In this document: piece after piece, positions 44,737 through 54,225 of the stretch
Numbering within the stretch: position 1 is the first letter of the stretch
Layout of the letters: each line of letters begins with the position of its first letter
Origin: Paraburkholderia azotifigens
GTDB lineage: Bacteria > Pseudomonadota > Gammaproteobacteria > Burkholderiales > Burkholderiaceae
Length of the DNA: 64,000 bases
Direction of reading: 5' to 3'
Assembly: GCF_007995085.1 (NCBI RefSeq)
Contig: NZ_VOQS01000003.1
Coordinates: forward strand, 2,666,001-2,730,000
Program-made: the position numbers and the translations under genes
The notes under the pieces: generated by a model
What the model saw: only the letters and a program-made list of their open reading frames with translations
The model's database searches: none
What the model was told of the DNA's origin: nothing

Positions 44737-46722
44737 ATGAAAGTCGATGTCACAAACCGCGAGTCGTGGGCCCATCATCGCGATGACGAGGAGGCGGAAG
44801 GAACACATCACGCCGGGCAACAGGACACAGCACGCAATCAGCCTGTCCGCCCCGTCGCAAAAGTCAGTACCCGTGCTTCGCGCGCAAATGACAAAGAAAA
44901 CGCCGCGACCGCAACCCTTCCCGCCGCCTCTCGGACGACGGGCGCCAGCGAGCCAATGAGGGACGTCGCAACGGAAGCAGTCGTCGCGGAAGACGCGCTC
45001 GAAGCGGTCGATCAGTTCAACCAGGCGATGCAGCGCGTGTACGCCGATATGAGTAGCGGCAAGGATGTCACCGACGACATCCTTGCCCTGCTGAAACAGG
45101 TCGATAACCTGATGAAGCTCCTGTCCGCCGATAGGCCCACTGTGGACCAGCAGCACAAGATCGATCGACTCACTTATGTTCTCGAACACGCGCAACCCGG
45201 GGAATCGGTCGAAGAGAGCGGGAAGCGTGCTCATCTCGATCTATCGCGCCTTTCTCATCATTCGAGCGCCAGCGACTACGCCAAATACGGGAAACTGCCC
45301 AGCACAGTCACGCGCGCGGCGCTCTTCGACTGGGCGCGCTTCCACAATTCGAACGTGTTGAAAAACACATCGATTGGCAAGCTGCTGCAGCGGCCTCGAT
45401 TGGCCATGCTGGATCAACTTGGACCCGGAACCCGAACAGGGTCGCTGGTGGGAACACGCGCGAACTCGGCCGGAAGTTACATCACGAAAGGGGTTTTATC
45501 GCTTCTGTCAGGGCTCGAAAAAGCGAGCAAAGGCCAGGATCCCACCAAAGACTTCCTCTCGGCTTTTGCGGCATTTGGCCAAGGCGCTAACGAACTGGTT
45601 CTCGGCGTGGGAACCGACATTGGCAACCACCTCGCGAGAAGTCGAGCCCTGGCCAAAAAGCCTGGCCCGTCAGCGGAAAAACCCACGGAATCCAAGGCGC
45701 CTGCCGGCAGCGAGTATCGCAATTTCGGCAAAGATGACCCGCTCGAGAGCGAGCTCGATCAGCAGGCAGAAGCTCAGAACCGCGAAATCGACGAACAGGT
45801 GGCCGACGGCCAGCAAAAGCTCCGTGACCAGGCATTGGCGAAAGTCGACGCTGCGCCGCGCGACGTCCAGCAATTGACGCTGCAGGACACCGCACACGAC
45901 ATTGCACCCGAGTACTATCAGATGCAGGAGATAGGCGCGGCCGTCAAGAAGCGCAGCCTCGAACTTGCAAAGGACACGCACGAAAACATCGTAAAAATCG
46001 ACGAGAAAGCGCAACAGGCAATTGCGCAACTCAAGGCGCTGGGGTTTGACAACGTTGAAGCGGCGCGAGCGTCCGGGAACGCGGCGGCGCTGGCCCTTGT
46101 CGGGCAGATCGATCAATTGGCCGAGCTCAAGCGTTCCGCTTACGACGTGTTCAACAAGGCACTGGCCGAAAGCGACTCCATGTTGAAGCAGGCAACGGAA
46201 GCCTTTCACGAACTCACTGAGTTGCGTAAGGCTTCACCGGGCGAGGCCGCCGAGCGGCTCAAGGCGTGGGGAGAGAAATACGGAAAACGGTTTGCCGGCG
46301 TGCAAGACAAGTGGCTCAAGCAAACCGACACCTGGCCGGAATGGATGAAGGTTTCCAAACCGTTGCGGATGCAGCTGATACCGACGGCTGTCAACACGGC
46401 GCTAGGTGCCATACCCTTCGGAATCGCGCTTGACGACTACATCAAAAAGGCGAAAAACGGAACCCTCACCGAACAGGACAAACTGAATTTCGCCAGTGCC
46501 TGTATCAACCTGATTGCCGGGCCCGTCGGTTTCATTCCTGTCATCGGGCCTTTCGCGTCGATCGTTCTGACGATCATTGGTGCCATCTGCGGCGGTATGG
46601 CCGACCAGTCTGATCAGCGGGCGGCTGAAACGGCGGAATATAACCTCAAGGAGCAGCTGCGTGAGCAGTACAACAAGGCTCATCCTGACAGCGGAATCGG
46701 GGAGCCTTATGACGGAGACTGA
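44737..46722 (+). CDS. Large helical effector-like protein with C-terminal hydrophobic hairpin
   Basis: 661 residues from ATG 44737 (ACAGGAG upstream). No signal peptide. The first 80 residues are polar and disordered-looking, rich in His, Asp, Thr and Arg. The middle is almost wholly helical with acidic coiled-coil stretches (LESELDQQAEAQNREIDEQV). Two hydrophobic segments lie near the end (547-565 and 588-620, the latter LIAGPVGFIPVIGPFASIVL), followed by a charged tail. Base composition is lower than its neighbours: 103 G/C in the 180 bases 45241-45420, about 57%. No family recognised. The pattern resembles secreted effectors or translocator-like pore proteins, but no secretion genes are in view. 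Confidence 0.75.
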   Translation: MKVDVTNRESWAHHRDDEEAEGTHHAGQQDTARNQPVRPVAKVSTRASRANDKENAATATLPAASRTTGASEPMRDVATEAVVAEDALEAVDQFNQAMQRVYADMSSGKDVTDDILALLKQVDNLMKLLSADRPTVDQQHKIDRLTYVLEHAQPGESVEESGKRAHLDLSRLSHHSSASDYAKYGKLPSTVTRAALFDWARFHNSNVLKNTSIGKLLQRPRLAMLDQLGPGTRTGSLVGTRANSAGSYITKGVLSLLSGLEKASKGQDPTKDFLSAFAAFGQGANELVLGVGTDIGNHLARSRALAKKPGPSAEKPTESKAPAGSEYRNFGKDDPLESELDQQAEAQNREIDEQVADGQQKLRDQALAKVDAAPRDVQQLTLQDTAHDIAPEYYQMQEIGAAVKKRSLELAKDTHENIVKIDEKAQQAIAQLKALGFDNVEAARASGNAAALALVGQIDQLAELKRSAYDVFNKALAESDSMLKQATEAFHELTELRKASPGEAAERLKAWGEKYGKRFAGVQDKWLKQTDTWPEWMKVSKPLRMQLIPTAVNTALGAIPFGIALDDYIKKAKNGTLTEQDKLNFASACINLIAGPVGFIPVIGPFASIVLTIIGAICGGMADQSDQRAAETAEYNLKEQLREQYNKAHPDSGIGEPYDGD

Positions 46723-46760
46723 TCGCCCTTCGCAGTGAATGGACGCTGTAGCGGGGCGGT

Positions 46761-46788
46761 GCGGACCGTCTCTCGCAAGACGGCCCGC
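46761..46788. terminator. Possible hairpin between convergent genes
   Basis: GCGGACCGTCT and AGACGGCCCGC pair around a six-base loop with one internal mismatch, located between the ends of the effector-like gene and the MHS transporter gene. No T-run follows, so termination activity is uncertain. Confidence 0.35.
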
Positions 46789-46797
46789 GTACATCCG

Positions 46798-48102
46798 TCA
46801 GAGTTCGTTGCGCAAGTAACCTTCCTTCGAGGGATCGCGCATGCGGAGCGACACGAGGCCGGCGATCGCACACAGCGCGGTCACGTACCAGTAGAACATC
46901 GGTTCGCTGCCTGCCTGCTTGAGCCACAGCGCGACATATTCCGCCGAGCCGCCGAAGATCGCGTTCGCCACCGCGTACGACAGTCCGACGCCGAGCGCGC
47001 GTACTTCAGGCGGGAACATCTCGGCCTTGATGAGGCCGCTGATCGACGTATAGAAGCTCACGATGGCCAGCGCGATGACGATCAGCACGAACGCCAGCAC
47101 GGGGCTCGTCACGTCCTTTAGCGCGTGCAACAGCGGGACCGTGCCGATGGTCGCGAAGAGGCCGAACAGCAGCATCGACTTGCGACGGCCGATGCGGTCC
47201 GACAACGCGCCGAACGCGGGCTGCAAGAGCATGAAGACGAACAGCGCCGCCGTCATCACATTGCTGGCCGTCTTCGTGTTCATGCCCGCCGTGTTCACGA
47301 GGTACTTCTGCATGTAGGTGGTGAACGTGTAAAAGACGAGCGAGCCACCCGCCGTGAAGCCGAGCACCGTGAAGAACGCGCCCTTGTGTTGCCACATGCC
47401 GACCAGCGTGCCCGCCTCCTTGCGCCGGCGCGTCTCCGCCGTCGTCGTTTCGTCGAGCGAACGGCGCAGATACAGCGCGATCAGCGCCGCCACCGCGCCG
47501 ACTCCGAAAGGTATGCGCCAGCCCCAGGTCTTCAGTTCGTCGGTGGTCAACAGCTGCTGCAGAATCACCAGCACGAGCAAGGCGAACAGCTGTCCGCCGA
47601 TCAGCGTCACGTACTGAAACGACGCAAAGAAGCCGCGCCGGCCTTTCAGCGCCACCTCGCTCATGTAGGTTGCGCTGGTGCCGTACTCGCCGCCCACCGA
47701 CAACCCCTGGAAGAGCCGCGCGACAAGCAGCAGCGCAGGCGCGAGCGCGCCGATCTGCGCATACGTCGGCAGGCACGCGATCACGAGCGAACCGCCGCAC
47801 ATCATGAACACCGACACCAGCATCGAGAAACGTCTGCCGCGCTTGTCGGCGAGACGGCCAAAGAACCAGCCGCCGATAGGCCGCATCAGAAAACCCGCAG
47901 CAAATACGCCCGCCGTGTTCAGCAGTTGCGCCGTCGTATCGCCTTTGGGAAAGAATGCGGGTGCGAAATACAGCGCGCAAAACGAGTAGACATAGAAGTC
48001 GAACCACTCGACGAGGTTGCCCGACGAGGCGGCGACGATCGCGAGGACGCGGCGCCGGGTTTCATTGATGCGAATTTCGGCGGGAGTGTGTAGATCTGTC
48101 AT
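46798..48102 (-). CDS. MHS-family MFS symporter (KgtP-like 2-oxoglutarate permease)
   Basis: 434 residues, twelve predicted helices. The metabolite:H+ symporter signatures are clear: [27 protein letters not shown] at the start, [17 protein letters not shown] in loop 2-3, and [20 protein letters not shown] in helix 5. These match alpha-ketoglutarate or related dicarboxylate permeases. It is an ordinary metabolic gene between two accessory-looking genes, and nothing links it functionally to either. Confidence 0.92.
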   Translation of the reverse strand: MTDLHTPAEIRINETRRRVLAIVAASSGNLVEWFDFYVYSFCALYFAPAFFPKGDTTAQLLNTAGVFAAGFLMRPIGGWFFGRLADKRGRRFSMLVSVFMMCGGSLVIACLPTYAQIGALAPALLLVARLFQGLSVGGEYGTSATYMSEVALKGRRGFFASFQYVTLIGGQLFALLVLVILQQLLTTDELKTWGWRIPFGVGAVAALIALYLRRSLDETTTAETRRRKEAGTLVGMWQHKGAFFTVLGFTAGGSLVFYTFTTYMQKYLVNTAGMNTKTASNVMTAALFVFMLLQPAFGALSDRIGRRKSMLLFGLFATIGTVPLLHALKDVTSPVLAFVLIVIALAIVSFYTSISGLIKAEMFPPEVRALGVGLSYAVANAIFGGSAEYVALWLKQAGSEPMFYWYVTALCAIAGLVSLRMRDPSKEGYLRNEL

Positions 48103-48312
48103 AGGCTGGTGTCTCCATTTTTGAGCCTGAACAAAGTTTCGACGGTGGACTTCCTCATGCCTTGACGCTCTTGACGGCGTATTGGTTCGGTATTCTAAAT
48201 GAATGTGTAAGGTAGAGAGAAGTCTTGATTGTCCGATGCCCGTGTGCAGGATCGTCTCGTTTGTATTTCAGGCCATCGTGCCCGCGCACGTCGATGCACG
48301 GGCTATTCATAG

Positions 48313-50454
48313 TCAGCGTTGGGTCGACCAGCCCGCCTTCCACTGCGCGAGGGCACCCGCGTCTTCGGTAGATAAAGGAATGCTGCGCCTGTCGTGGACG
48401 CGTCCCGCCCTGTCCACCGAATAGAAGGCGTGCCGGTTGCGGTCGATCTTGTCCACCTGCTGGCTGCCGTCGGTGTTGCGGGTCATGTACGTCAGGGTTC
48501 CCGTGCCTTCGTCGGGGCGGTATCTGACGGAAGAAGTCTGTCTGCCGGTTCTGTCGTAAGTTTCTCTGGCGCCTTCGTGTCCGTATGCGTTGCTCGAACT
48601 CACGGTACGGCTGCCGTCGACGTCAGACACGGTCTCGACGGTGATGACACGGCCGGATTGCGGATCGTAGTTTTCGATCTTCTCGCTGTCGCCCGCCTTC
48701 GTGCGGGTTTGCGTGATCTGGCCTGCCGCGTTGTAACGGGTCGTGCTGATGGTGTGATCGTCGTGATGGATACGGATATCCTCGCGACTGCCGTCGGCGG
48801 CGTAATTGATCCGTTGATTTACCAGTCCGGAATCGGGATCGTAAGACGTCGAGCTGACCGGTTTTCCGTCGGGGCCGTATTGAACCTCGGTTCCCAGGGT
48901 GTTCTTGTCGGTGAACGACTTGAGCGTCTTGCTGCCGTCGGGGTTGGTGACGATCTGCTTCGTCAGCCGGTTGTTGGCGGGATCGTAGTAGTTCGTCTGG
49001 CCGCCGAGCGCGTCGTGCGAGCCCACCGGCTGCGGCGGTGCGATCGTGGCCGCGAGCCTGCTCCTCGCGTCGTAAGACTGCTGCGTTGCCTGATCGTAGG
49101 TGACGTGCTGTACCGCCGACCTGTTTCCCTGCTTGTCGACTGTGACCTGGGTACCCGTGCCGTTCGTACCGACCGTGTTCACGGTACGGCTGCCATCCGC
49201 GTTGAAGCGCGTGATGGATGCCACCCGGCCGGAGTCGTCGAACTCATAAGTGGCGACGGGCTTGCCGCTGGCATCGTAGTCGCCCTGCTCACCGACACTG
49301 CTCCGGGCGTTGAACCAATAAAGGGTCTTGCTGCCGTCCGGATGCGTGACTAGCTGGCTGATGTCGAGGCCGCTGCCAGGGTCGAAACGATCCTTTTGGG
49401 TTTCATGACCGCGAGAATCGTATTGCGTCATCTGCGTCGTATGGTTCTGTCCATTGAATTGCGTCTCCAGTCTTGAGCCGTCGGGGTTGAAGCCGCGCTC
49501 GACGCCGGACCGGTCGGCGTTGAAGTTGCTCTGCTGGATGGTCCGGCCGTTGCCGTTCTTGACGGTGACGCTGTAACTGCCGTTGGGCGCGTATGTGTAG
49601 GAGGATGTTTGCAAGGGTTTGCCCGCCGGGTCGACCGTGCGGGTCGATTGCAGTTTGCCGTCCTTATAATTCTGGGTGGACACGTCGCCCGACTCCCAGT
49701 GCTGACTCGCCGACGTGATGTCGCCAGTCGTGTCGTCGCCGGCGTAATTCGCAGACACCATCTTGCCCGGTTCGGTCGGCGCGGCGCCCGTGATCCTGCG
49801 GGTGTACGAGTCGTAGGTGCCATCGGCGCCATGACTGCCTGAGGTCGCCATCGAATTCATGCCGGTGCGGATCAGACGATTTTCGTTTTGCTTGTCCGTC
49901 AAGCCAGCAGGGCGATTGGCGTTCGCGCTGGCGATCGCGTTCATCGTCGGATCATCGCTGTTGATGGATGTTCCCGGATGACCCGGCGTCGCCGTGTTCC
50001 GTTCGATCTCGCTGCCGACCTTCCATCTGTTGTACTCCGCTTCGCCCTCGGCGCGCACGGGCCACATCGCTGTGGCGTTATAGACGCCCGGGTCGCGGGG
50101 ATTGACGTTCGCTACGTATTTCTGTTTGAACGCTCTGTCCTGCGGCGCATAGATCAGATGCCCCATCTCATGAGCAAACGTGCTGAGCGCCATGTCATTG
50201 TCGCCGCCGAACAGACGAGGCGGAAACTGTAGCTGCCTTTTTTGAAGATCGTACTTCCCATCGGGATCGCCCGGAATGTCGCCCTTCACCGCCATAGGGA
50301 GATTCTCGCCCGTTGCGACCCGACGATCGCCCTCATGGATCTGCGAAACCAGCGTCGGACTTTTGTTGACCAGATCGAGCTGGCCGGGCGTCGGCTTCAC
50401 ATCACCCCAGAACGCCTCACTGCCGCTGACCGACTGCACTTTGGTATCCATCAT
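48313..50454 (-). CDS. HEMGH zinc metallopeptidase fused to YD/RHS-like repeats
   Basis: 713 residues from ATG 50454, where AAAAGGA precedes two adjacent ATGs; a start at 50529 is possible. No signal peptide. Residues 85-145 contain LSTFAHEMGHLIYA (H95, E96, H99), a zincin active site, and RAEGEAEYNRW, whose E136, E138 or E140 could be the third zinc ligand as in gluzincins. From about 210 to the end the chain is a run of YD/RHS-like beta repeats of about 20-40 residues (YDSRGHETQKDRFDPGSG, HPDGSKTLYWFN, FNADGSRTVNTVG). The conserved RHS core-closing motif is not seen and there is no variable C-terminal toxin. An N-terminal peptidase carried on YD repeats suggests a secreted toxin or effector, by inference. 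Confidence 0.82.
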   Translation of the reverse strand: MMDTKVQSVSGSEAFWGDVKPTPGQLDLVNKSPTLVSQIHEGDRRVATGENLPMAVKGDIPGDPDGKYDLQKRQLQFPPRLFGGDNDMALSTFAHEMGHLIYAPQDRAFKQKYVANVNPRDPGVYNATAMWPVRAEGEAEYNRWKVGSEIERNTATPGHPGTSINSDDPTMNAIASANANRPAGLTDKQNENRLIRTGMNSMATSGSHGADGTYDSYTRRITGAAPTEPGKMVSANYAGDDTTGDITSASQHWESGDVSTQNYKDGKLQSTRTVDPAGKPLQTSSYTYAPNGSYSVTVKNGNGRTIQQSNFNADRSGVERGFNPDGSRLETQFNGQNHTTQMTQYDSRGHETQKDRFDPGSGLDISQLVTHPDGSKTLYWFNARSSVGEQGDYDASGKPVATYEFDDSGRVASITRFNADGSRTVNTVGTNGTGTQVTVDKQGNRSAVQHVTYDQATQQSYDARSRLAATIAPPQPVGSHDALGGQTNYYDPANNRLTKQIVTNPDGSKTLKSFTDKNTLGTEVQYGPDGKPVSSTSYDPDSGLVNQRINYAADGSREDIRIHHDDHTISTTRYNAAGQITQTRTKAGDSEKIENYDPQSGRVITVETVSDVDGSRTVSSSNAYGHEGARETYDRTGRQTSSVRYRPDEGTGTLTYMTRNTDGSQQVDKIDRNRHAFYSVDRAGRVHDRRSIPLSTEDAGALAQWKAGWSTQR

Positions 50455-50683
50455 TTCATCCTTTTCGTGAACATGATTGACCTGTCGGAAGACCCGGGTT
50501 CGGATCGCGACACCCGAGGACTGCGACAAGACCGCGCAAGGCGCGGCGATTCCAGTCTGCGAGGAAGTCGGGTTTCGCCGGTGATACGGGAATATGGGGC
50601 TGCATGGACGGAGCGGGACACGTTGCCGGTCGGCATCGATGTCACAATGACGCGTTCGCCTTTACGCCTGGGAGCGCCTCGAC

Positions 50684-51496
50684 ATGCAAACGGACGACGA
50701 GCTGAAACACTTCGAACCGCACGGCGCCGCGCCGTTGCCCGACGCGCGGGAAGACGGTTTCGTGGACAACGCGGGGGCACGCATTGCATGGTCGACCTAT
50801 GGGACAGGGCAGCCCGTCGTGCTCCTGCATGGCGGCCTCGGACATCGCGGCAACTGGGGTTATCAGGTGCCCGCGCTCGTCGAGGCGGGCTATCGCGCGA
50901 TCCTGATCGACAGCCGCGGACATGGCGGCAGCACGCGCGACGCACAGCCTTATAGCTACGAACTGATGGCGTCGGACGTGCTCGCCGTGCTCGACGCGCT
51001 GCACGTGCAACGCGCTGCGTTCATCGGCTGGAGCGATGGCGCGTGCACCGCGCTGATTCTCGGACGTAACGCGCCGCAGCGCGTCGCGGGCGTGTTCTTC
51101 TTCGCGTGCAACATGGATCCGGGCGGTGCGAAGGAGTTCGTGCCGACACCCGTGATCGAGCGCTGTTTCAACCGGCATCGCGCGGACTATCGGGCGCTGT
51201 CCGCGACACCCGATGACTTCGACGCTTTCGTCGCCGCCGTCAGCGAGATGCAGCGCACGCAGCCCAACTATTCAGCCGGCGATCTCGCGCAGATCGGCGT
51301 GCGCGTCGTCGTGGCGATCGGCGAGCAGGACGAGTTCATCCGTCAGGAGCACGCCGTTTATCTGGCGCAAAGCATCCCCGGAGCCGAACTGATCGTGTTG
51401 CCGAACGTCAGCCATTTCGCGCCGCTGCAACGGCCAGCGCTGTTCAACGGCGTGATCGGGCGCTTCGCGGGAACCGTCTTCGAAAGCGCCGGCTAA
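50684..51496 (+). CDS. Alpha/beta-fold hydrolase
   Basis: 270 residues. Oxyanion-side motif VVLLHGGLGHRGNW, nucleophile elbow GWSDGA with the serine, acid in IGEQDEF and catalytic histidine in NVSHFAP, all in the right order. SRGHGGSTRD is typical of esterase/epoxide-hydrolase/dienelactone-type members. Cytosolic. Substrate not predictable. It is divergent from the metallopeptidase gene and convergent with the efflux operon. Confidence 0.93.
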   Translation: MQTDDELKHFEPHGAAPLPDAREDGFVDNAGARIAWSTYGTGQPVVLLHGGLGHRGNWGYQVPALVEAGYRAILIDSRGHGGSTRDAQPYSYELMASDVLAVLDALHVQRAAFIGWSDGACTALILGRNAPQRVAGVFFFACNMDPGGAKEFVPTPVIERCFNRHRADYRALSATPDDFDAFVAAVSEMQRTQPNYSAGDLAQIGVRVVVAIGEQDEFIRQEHAVYLAQSIPGAELIVLPNVSHFAPLQRPALFNGVIGRFAGTVFESAG

Positions 51497-51502
51497 TCGC
51501 GC

Positions 51503-52969
51503 TTATTCGCTCTTCGCGCCGGCCTTCGCGTTCGCTTCGTTCCTGTCCTCTTCCCATCCGCCGCCGAGCGCAAGGAACAGGTTCACCTGATCCAGCGCGA
51601 CCTGGCCTTCCGCTGCCGACACCTGCGCGGCGACGCTCGTGAGCGTGCGCGTCGCATCGAGATCGGAGAGGAACGACTCGCGTCCCGCCGCATACAGACG
51701 ATGCGTTTCGTCGGCGGACTGCACGGCCGACTTGTACGCGGTGCGCAGCGCGTCGGCGCGCGTCGTATCGGATGCGTAAGTCGACAGGCTCGTCTGCGTC
51801 TCACGCAGCGCATTCAGCACGACGCCGTCGAAGTGCGCGAGCGCGCCGCTCGTCGCGGCTTCCGCTTCGTGAACGCGCGCGCGCTGGCCGTTGATCGGGA
51901 ACGTCCAGCTGATGAGCGGACCGAACGCCCAGCGGTTCGTCGTCGGGCCGAACAGGTCCTCGGCGATGCCGATCGAACCCGCCGACGCGCCGATGCTGAC
52001 GGACGGGTACAGCGCCGCCGTCGCGACACCGATGCGCGCCGTCGATGCCGCCAGCAGCCGTTCTGCCTGGCGCACGTCCGGGCGGCGTTTGAGCAGCGCC
52101 GCGCCGTCGCCGACGGGAATCGGCTGCCGTAGATGCGGCAGCCTGGTGCAGGCGAGGGCGGCAGGCGGCAGCGCCGACGGCGCACGCGCGAGCAGCATCG
52201 CGAGCCGGTATTGCGCGGCGCGGCGCCGCGCGACGAAGCGCGGAATGTCGGCGGCGAGCGTGTCGGCCTGGGTCTGGCCGCGCGTCACGTCGGGCTGGTT
52301 GCCGCGGCCCGCGTCGCGCAGCCGCTGCGTGAGCTTGACGCGCTCCCGCTGCAAGGACAGCGACTGCTGTGCGATCTTCAGCTCTTCGGCCGCCGAACAC
52401 GACTCGACATAGGCGCGCACGACGTCCGCGACCACGGTGATGCGCGCGAGATCGAGCGCGGCTTCGACGGCTTCGTCGTCGGCCTTCGCGGCTTCGACGC
52501 CGCGCCGCAGCTTGCCGAACAGATCGATTTCGTACGACACGCTCAGATCGAGCGCGCCTTCGTTGACGACGGGCAGCTTCTCGGTCAGCAAAAATTGCTC
52601 GGCCGATTCCTGCGCGCGCTGAAAGGCCGCCGACGTCTTGCCGGAGAAGCCGCCCTGTTCGTTTGCAAAGTCGAGCTGCGCGCGCGAGCGGGCAAGATTC
52701 GACGCGGCGACGCGCAGGTCCGTATTCGACGACAGCGCTTGCGTCACCAGCTGATCGAGCACGGGATCGTCGTACAGACGCCACCATTTCGACGGCACGG
52801 CTTGCTGCGTGACGGGCGCCTTGTCGGCACCGTCAATCGTGGTGTTCGCATACGGCGCATTGACGGCCGCGTTGTCGGGCAGCGTGTAGTTGGGGCCGAC
52901 GGTCGTGCAGGCGCCCAACGCGAGCACGACGGGGAGCAGCGCCGTCTTCAGTGCAGGCAGGCGTTTCAT
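51503..52969 (-). CDS. Outer-membrane efflux lipoprotein (NodT/OprM type)
   Basis: 488 residues starting MKRLPALKTALLPVVLALGACTTVGP: the lipobox LGAC directs lipidation of the cysteine at position 21. Two long helical OEP repeats follow, with SISWTFPI-type loops (FGPLISWTFPINGQRARV) characteristic of the family. It forms the trimeric outer-membrane channel for the HlyD/FUSC inner-membrane pair encoded upstream. Its start overlaps the HlyD stop by four bases. Last gene of the MarR-led operon. Confidence 0.94.
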   Translation of the reverse strand: MKRLPALKTALLPVVLALGACTTVGPNYTLPDNAAVNAPYANTTIDGADKAPVTQQAVPSKWWRLYDDPVLDQLVTQALSSNTDLRVAASNLARSRAQLDFANEQGGFSGKTSAAFQRAQESAEQFLLTEKLPVVNEGALDLSVSYEIDLFGKLRRGVEAAKADDEAVEAALDLARITVVADVVRAYVESCSAAEELKIAQQSLSLQRERVKLTQRLRDAGRGNQPDVTRGQTQADTLAADIPRFVARRRAAQYRLAMLLARAPSALPPAALACTRLPHLRQPIPVGDGAALLKRRPDVRQAERLLAASTARIGVATAALYPSVSIGASAGSIGIAEDLFGPTTNRWAFGPLISWTFPINGQRARVHEAEAATSGALAHFDGVVLNALRETQTSLSTYASDTTRADALRTAYKSAVQSADETHRLYAAGRESFLSDLDATRTLTSVAAQVSAAEGQVALDQVNLFLALGGGWEEDRNEANAKAGAKSE

Positions 52970-53985
52970 TGCGATGCGCCCGATGCGGGATGCGTGGCGC
53001 TCGACGGCGCCGTGCCGACAATCGACGCGCCCGTGACAGATGCACCCGTGGCGCCCGAAGCAGCGGGCGCCGACGCCGGCGCCGCATTCGACGCCGCCGG
53101 GTGCCGTCCCTTCACCGGCTCGATGCCGCGCACCGACACCGTCGCCGTGCGGCCCGCGATCATGCGGAAGTCGGCGGGAATCTCGTCGAGCGCGACGCGC
53201 ACGGGAATGCGCTGCGCAAGGCGCACCCAGCTGAACGCCGGGTTCACGTTCGGCAGCAGGTTGGGGCTTTGCTGGCGGTCGCGGTCTTCGATTGCGGCGA
53301 CGATGCTCTGCACGTGGCCGCGCAGCGTGTTCGGCTCGCCCATCACCTTGATTTCGACCTGCTGGCCGATGTCGATGCCGTGCAGCTTGGTTTCCTCGAA
53401 GTAGCCGTCGACGCGGAACGAATGCATGTCGACCACGGACAGCACCGCGCGGCCCGACGACACGAACTCGCCGACGCGCGGCGCGCGGTCGTTCAGATAG
53501 CCGTCGACGGGACTCACGATCACCGTGCGCTGCAGGTTCAGGCGCGCCGTATCGATCGCCACTTCGGCGTCGGCGAGCGCGGCGGCTGCCTGCTCGACGC
53601 GCGAATGCGTTTCTTCGACGGCTTCGCGCGCGACGAGATTGCCGAGCGTGCGGTTGCGGGCGTCTTCGCGCCGCGCCTGGTCGAGCGTCGCACGGCGCTG
53701 CTGCGCGGTGGCCTGCGCGTTGCGCAGCGCCAGCGTGTAACGCGCCTGATCGATCACGAACAGCACCTCGCCGCGCTTGACCTGCTGGTTGTCGACGACC
53801 TTGACTTCGGTGATGAGGCCCGACACGTCGGGCGCGACCTGGATGACGTCGGCCCGCACGTGGCCGTCGCGCGTCCACGGCGCGAACATGTAGTAGTCGA
53901 CCAGCTTCCACAGCACGGCCGCTGCAATCACGACGACGATGAGAGTGAGCAGGATTTGCCCGATTGAGAACCAGGTTTTTTTCAC
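52966..53985 (-). CDS. HlyD/EmrA-type periplasmic adaptor
   Basis: 339 residues with one N-terminal membrane anchor (8-28). The lipoyl and helical-hairpin region (VAPDVSGLITEVKVVDNQQVKRGEVLFVID ... IVSPVDGYLNDRAPRVGEFV) and the following beta-barrel are typical of membrane-fusion proteins that pair with FUSC aromatic-acid exporters (AaeA-like). The last 40 residues are an Ala/Ser/Thr-rich tail. Start and stop each overlap neighbouring genes by four bases, indicating tight coupling. Confidence 0.94.
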   Translation of the reverse strand: MKKTWFSIGQILLTLIVVVIAAAVLWKLVDYYMFAPWTRDGHVRADVIQVAPDVSGLITEVKVVDNQQVKRGEVLFVIDQARYTLALRNAQATAQQRRATLDQARREDARNRTLGNLVAREAVEETHSRVEQAAAALADAEVAIDTARLNLQRTVIVSPVDGYLNDRAPRVGEFVSSGRAVLSVVDMHSFRVDGYFEETKLHGIDIGQQVEIKVMGEPNTLRGHVQSIVAAIEDRDRQQSPNLLPNVNPAFSWVRLAQRIPVRVALDEIPADFRMIAGRTATVSVRGIEPVKGRHPAASNAAPASAPAASGATGASVTGASIVGTAPSSATHPASGASQ

Positions 53986-54191
53986 GTTTTGAACCGGTGC
54001 GAAACGATGACGACAAGCCCCAGCACCAGAACATAAATGCCGAGATCGAAAATGGAGCGGTGCCAGACGAGGCGATAGAAGCCCACGCGCGCGAGCACGG
54101 TGCGGATCGCCAGATTGACCAGATAGGCGATGAACATCAGCACCAGCACGCTGGGCACGAATACGCCGAGTACGTCGATTTCGCCGATCAT
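53982..54191 (-). CDS. DUF1656 small membrane protein of the efflux operon
   Basis: 69 residues from ATG 54191, starting MIGEIDVLGVFVPSVLVLMF. Two membrane helices. This small subunit (AaeX-like) almost always lies between the FUSC and HlyD genes of aromatic-acid efflux systems; its exact role is unknown. It overlaps the adaptor start by four bases. Confidence 0.9.
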   Translation of the reverse strand: MIGEIDVLGVFVPSVLVLMFIAYLVNLAIRTVLARVGFYRLVWHRSIFDLGIYVLVLGLVVIVSHRFKT

Positions 54192-54225
54192 GTGCGTCGA
54201 CAGGATAAAAGAGTGAGGTTTCGCA

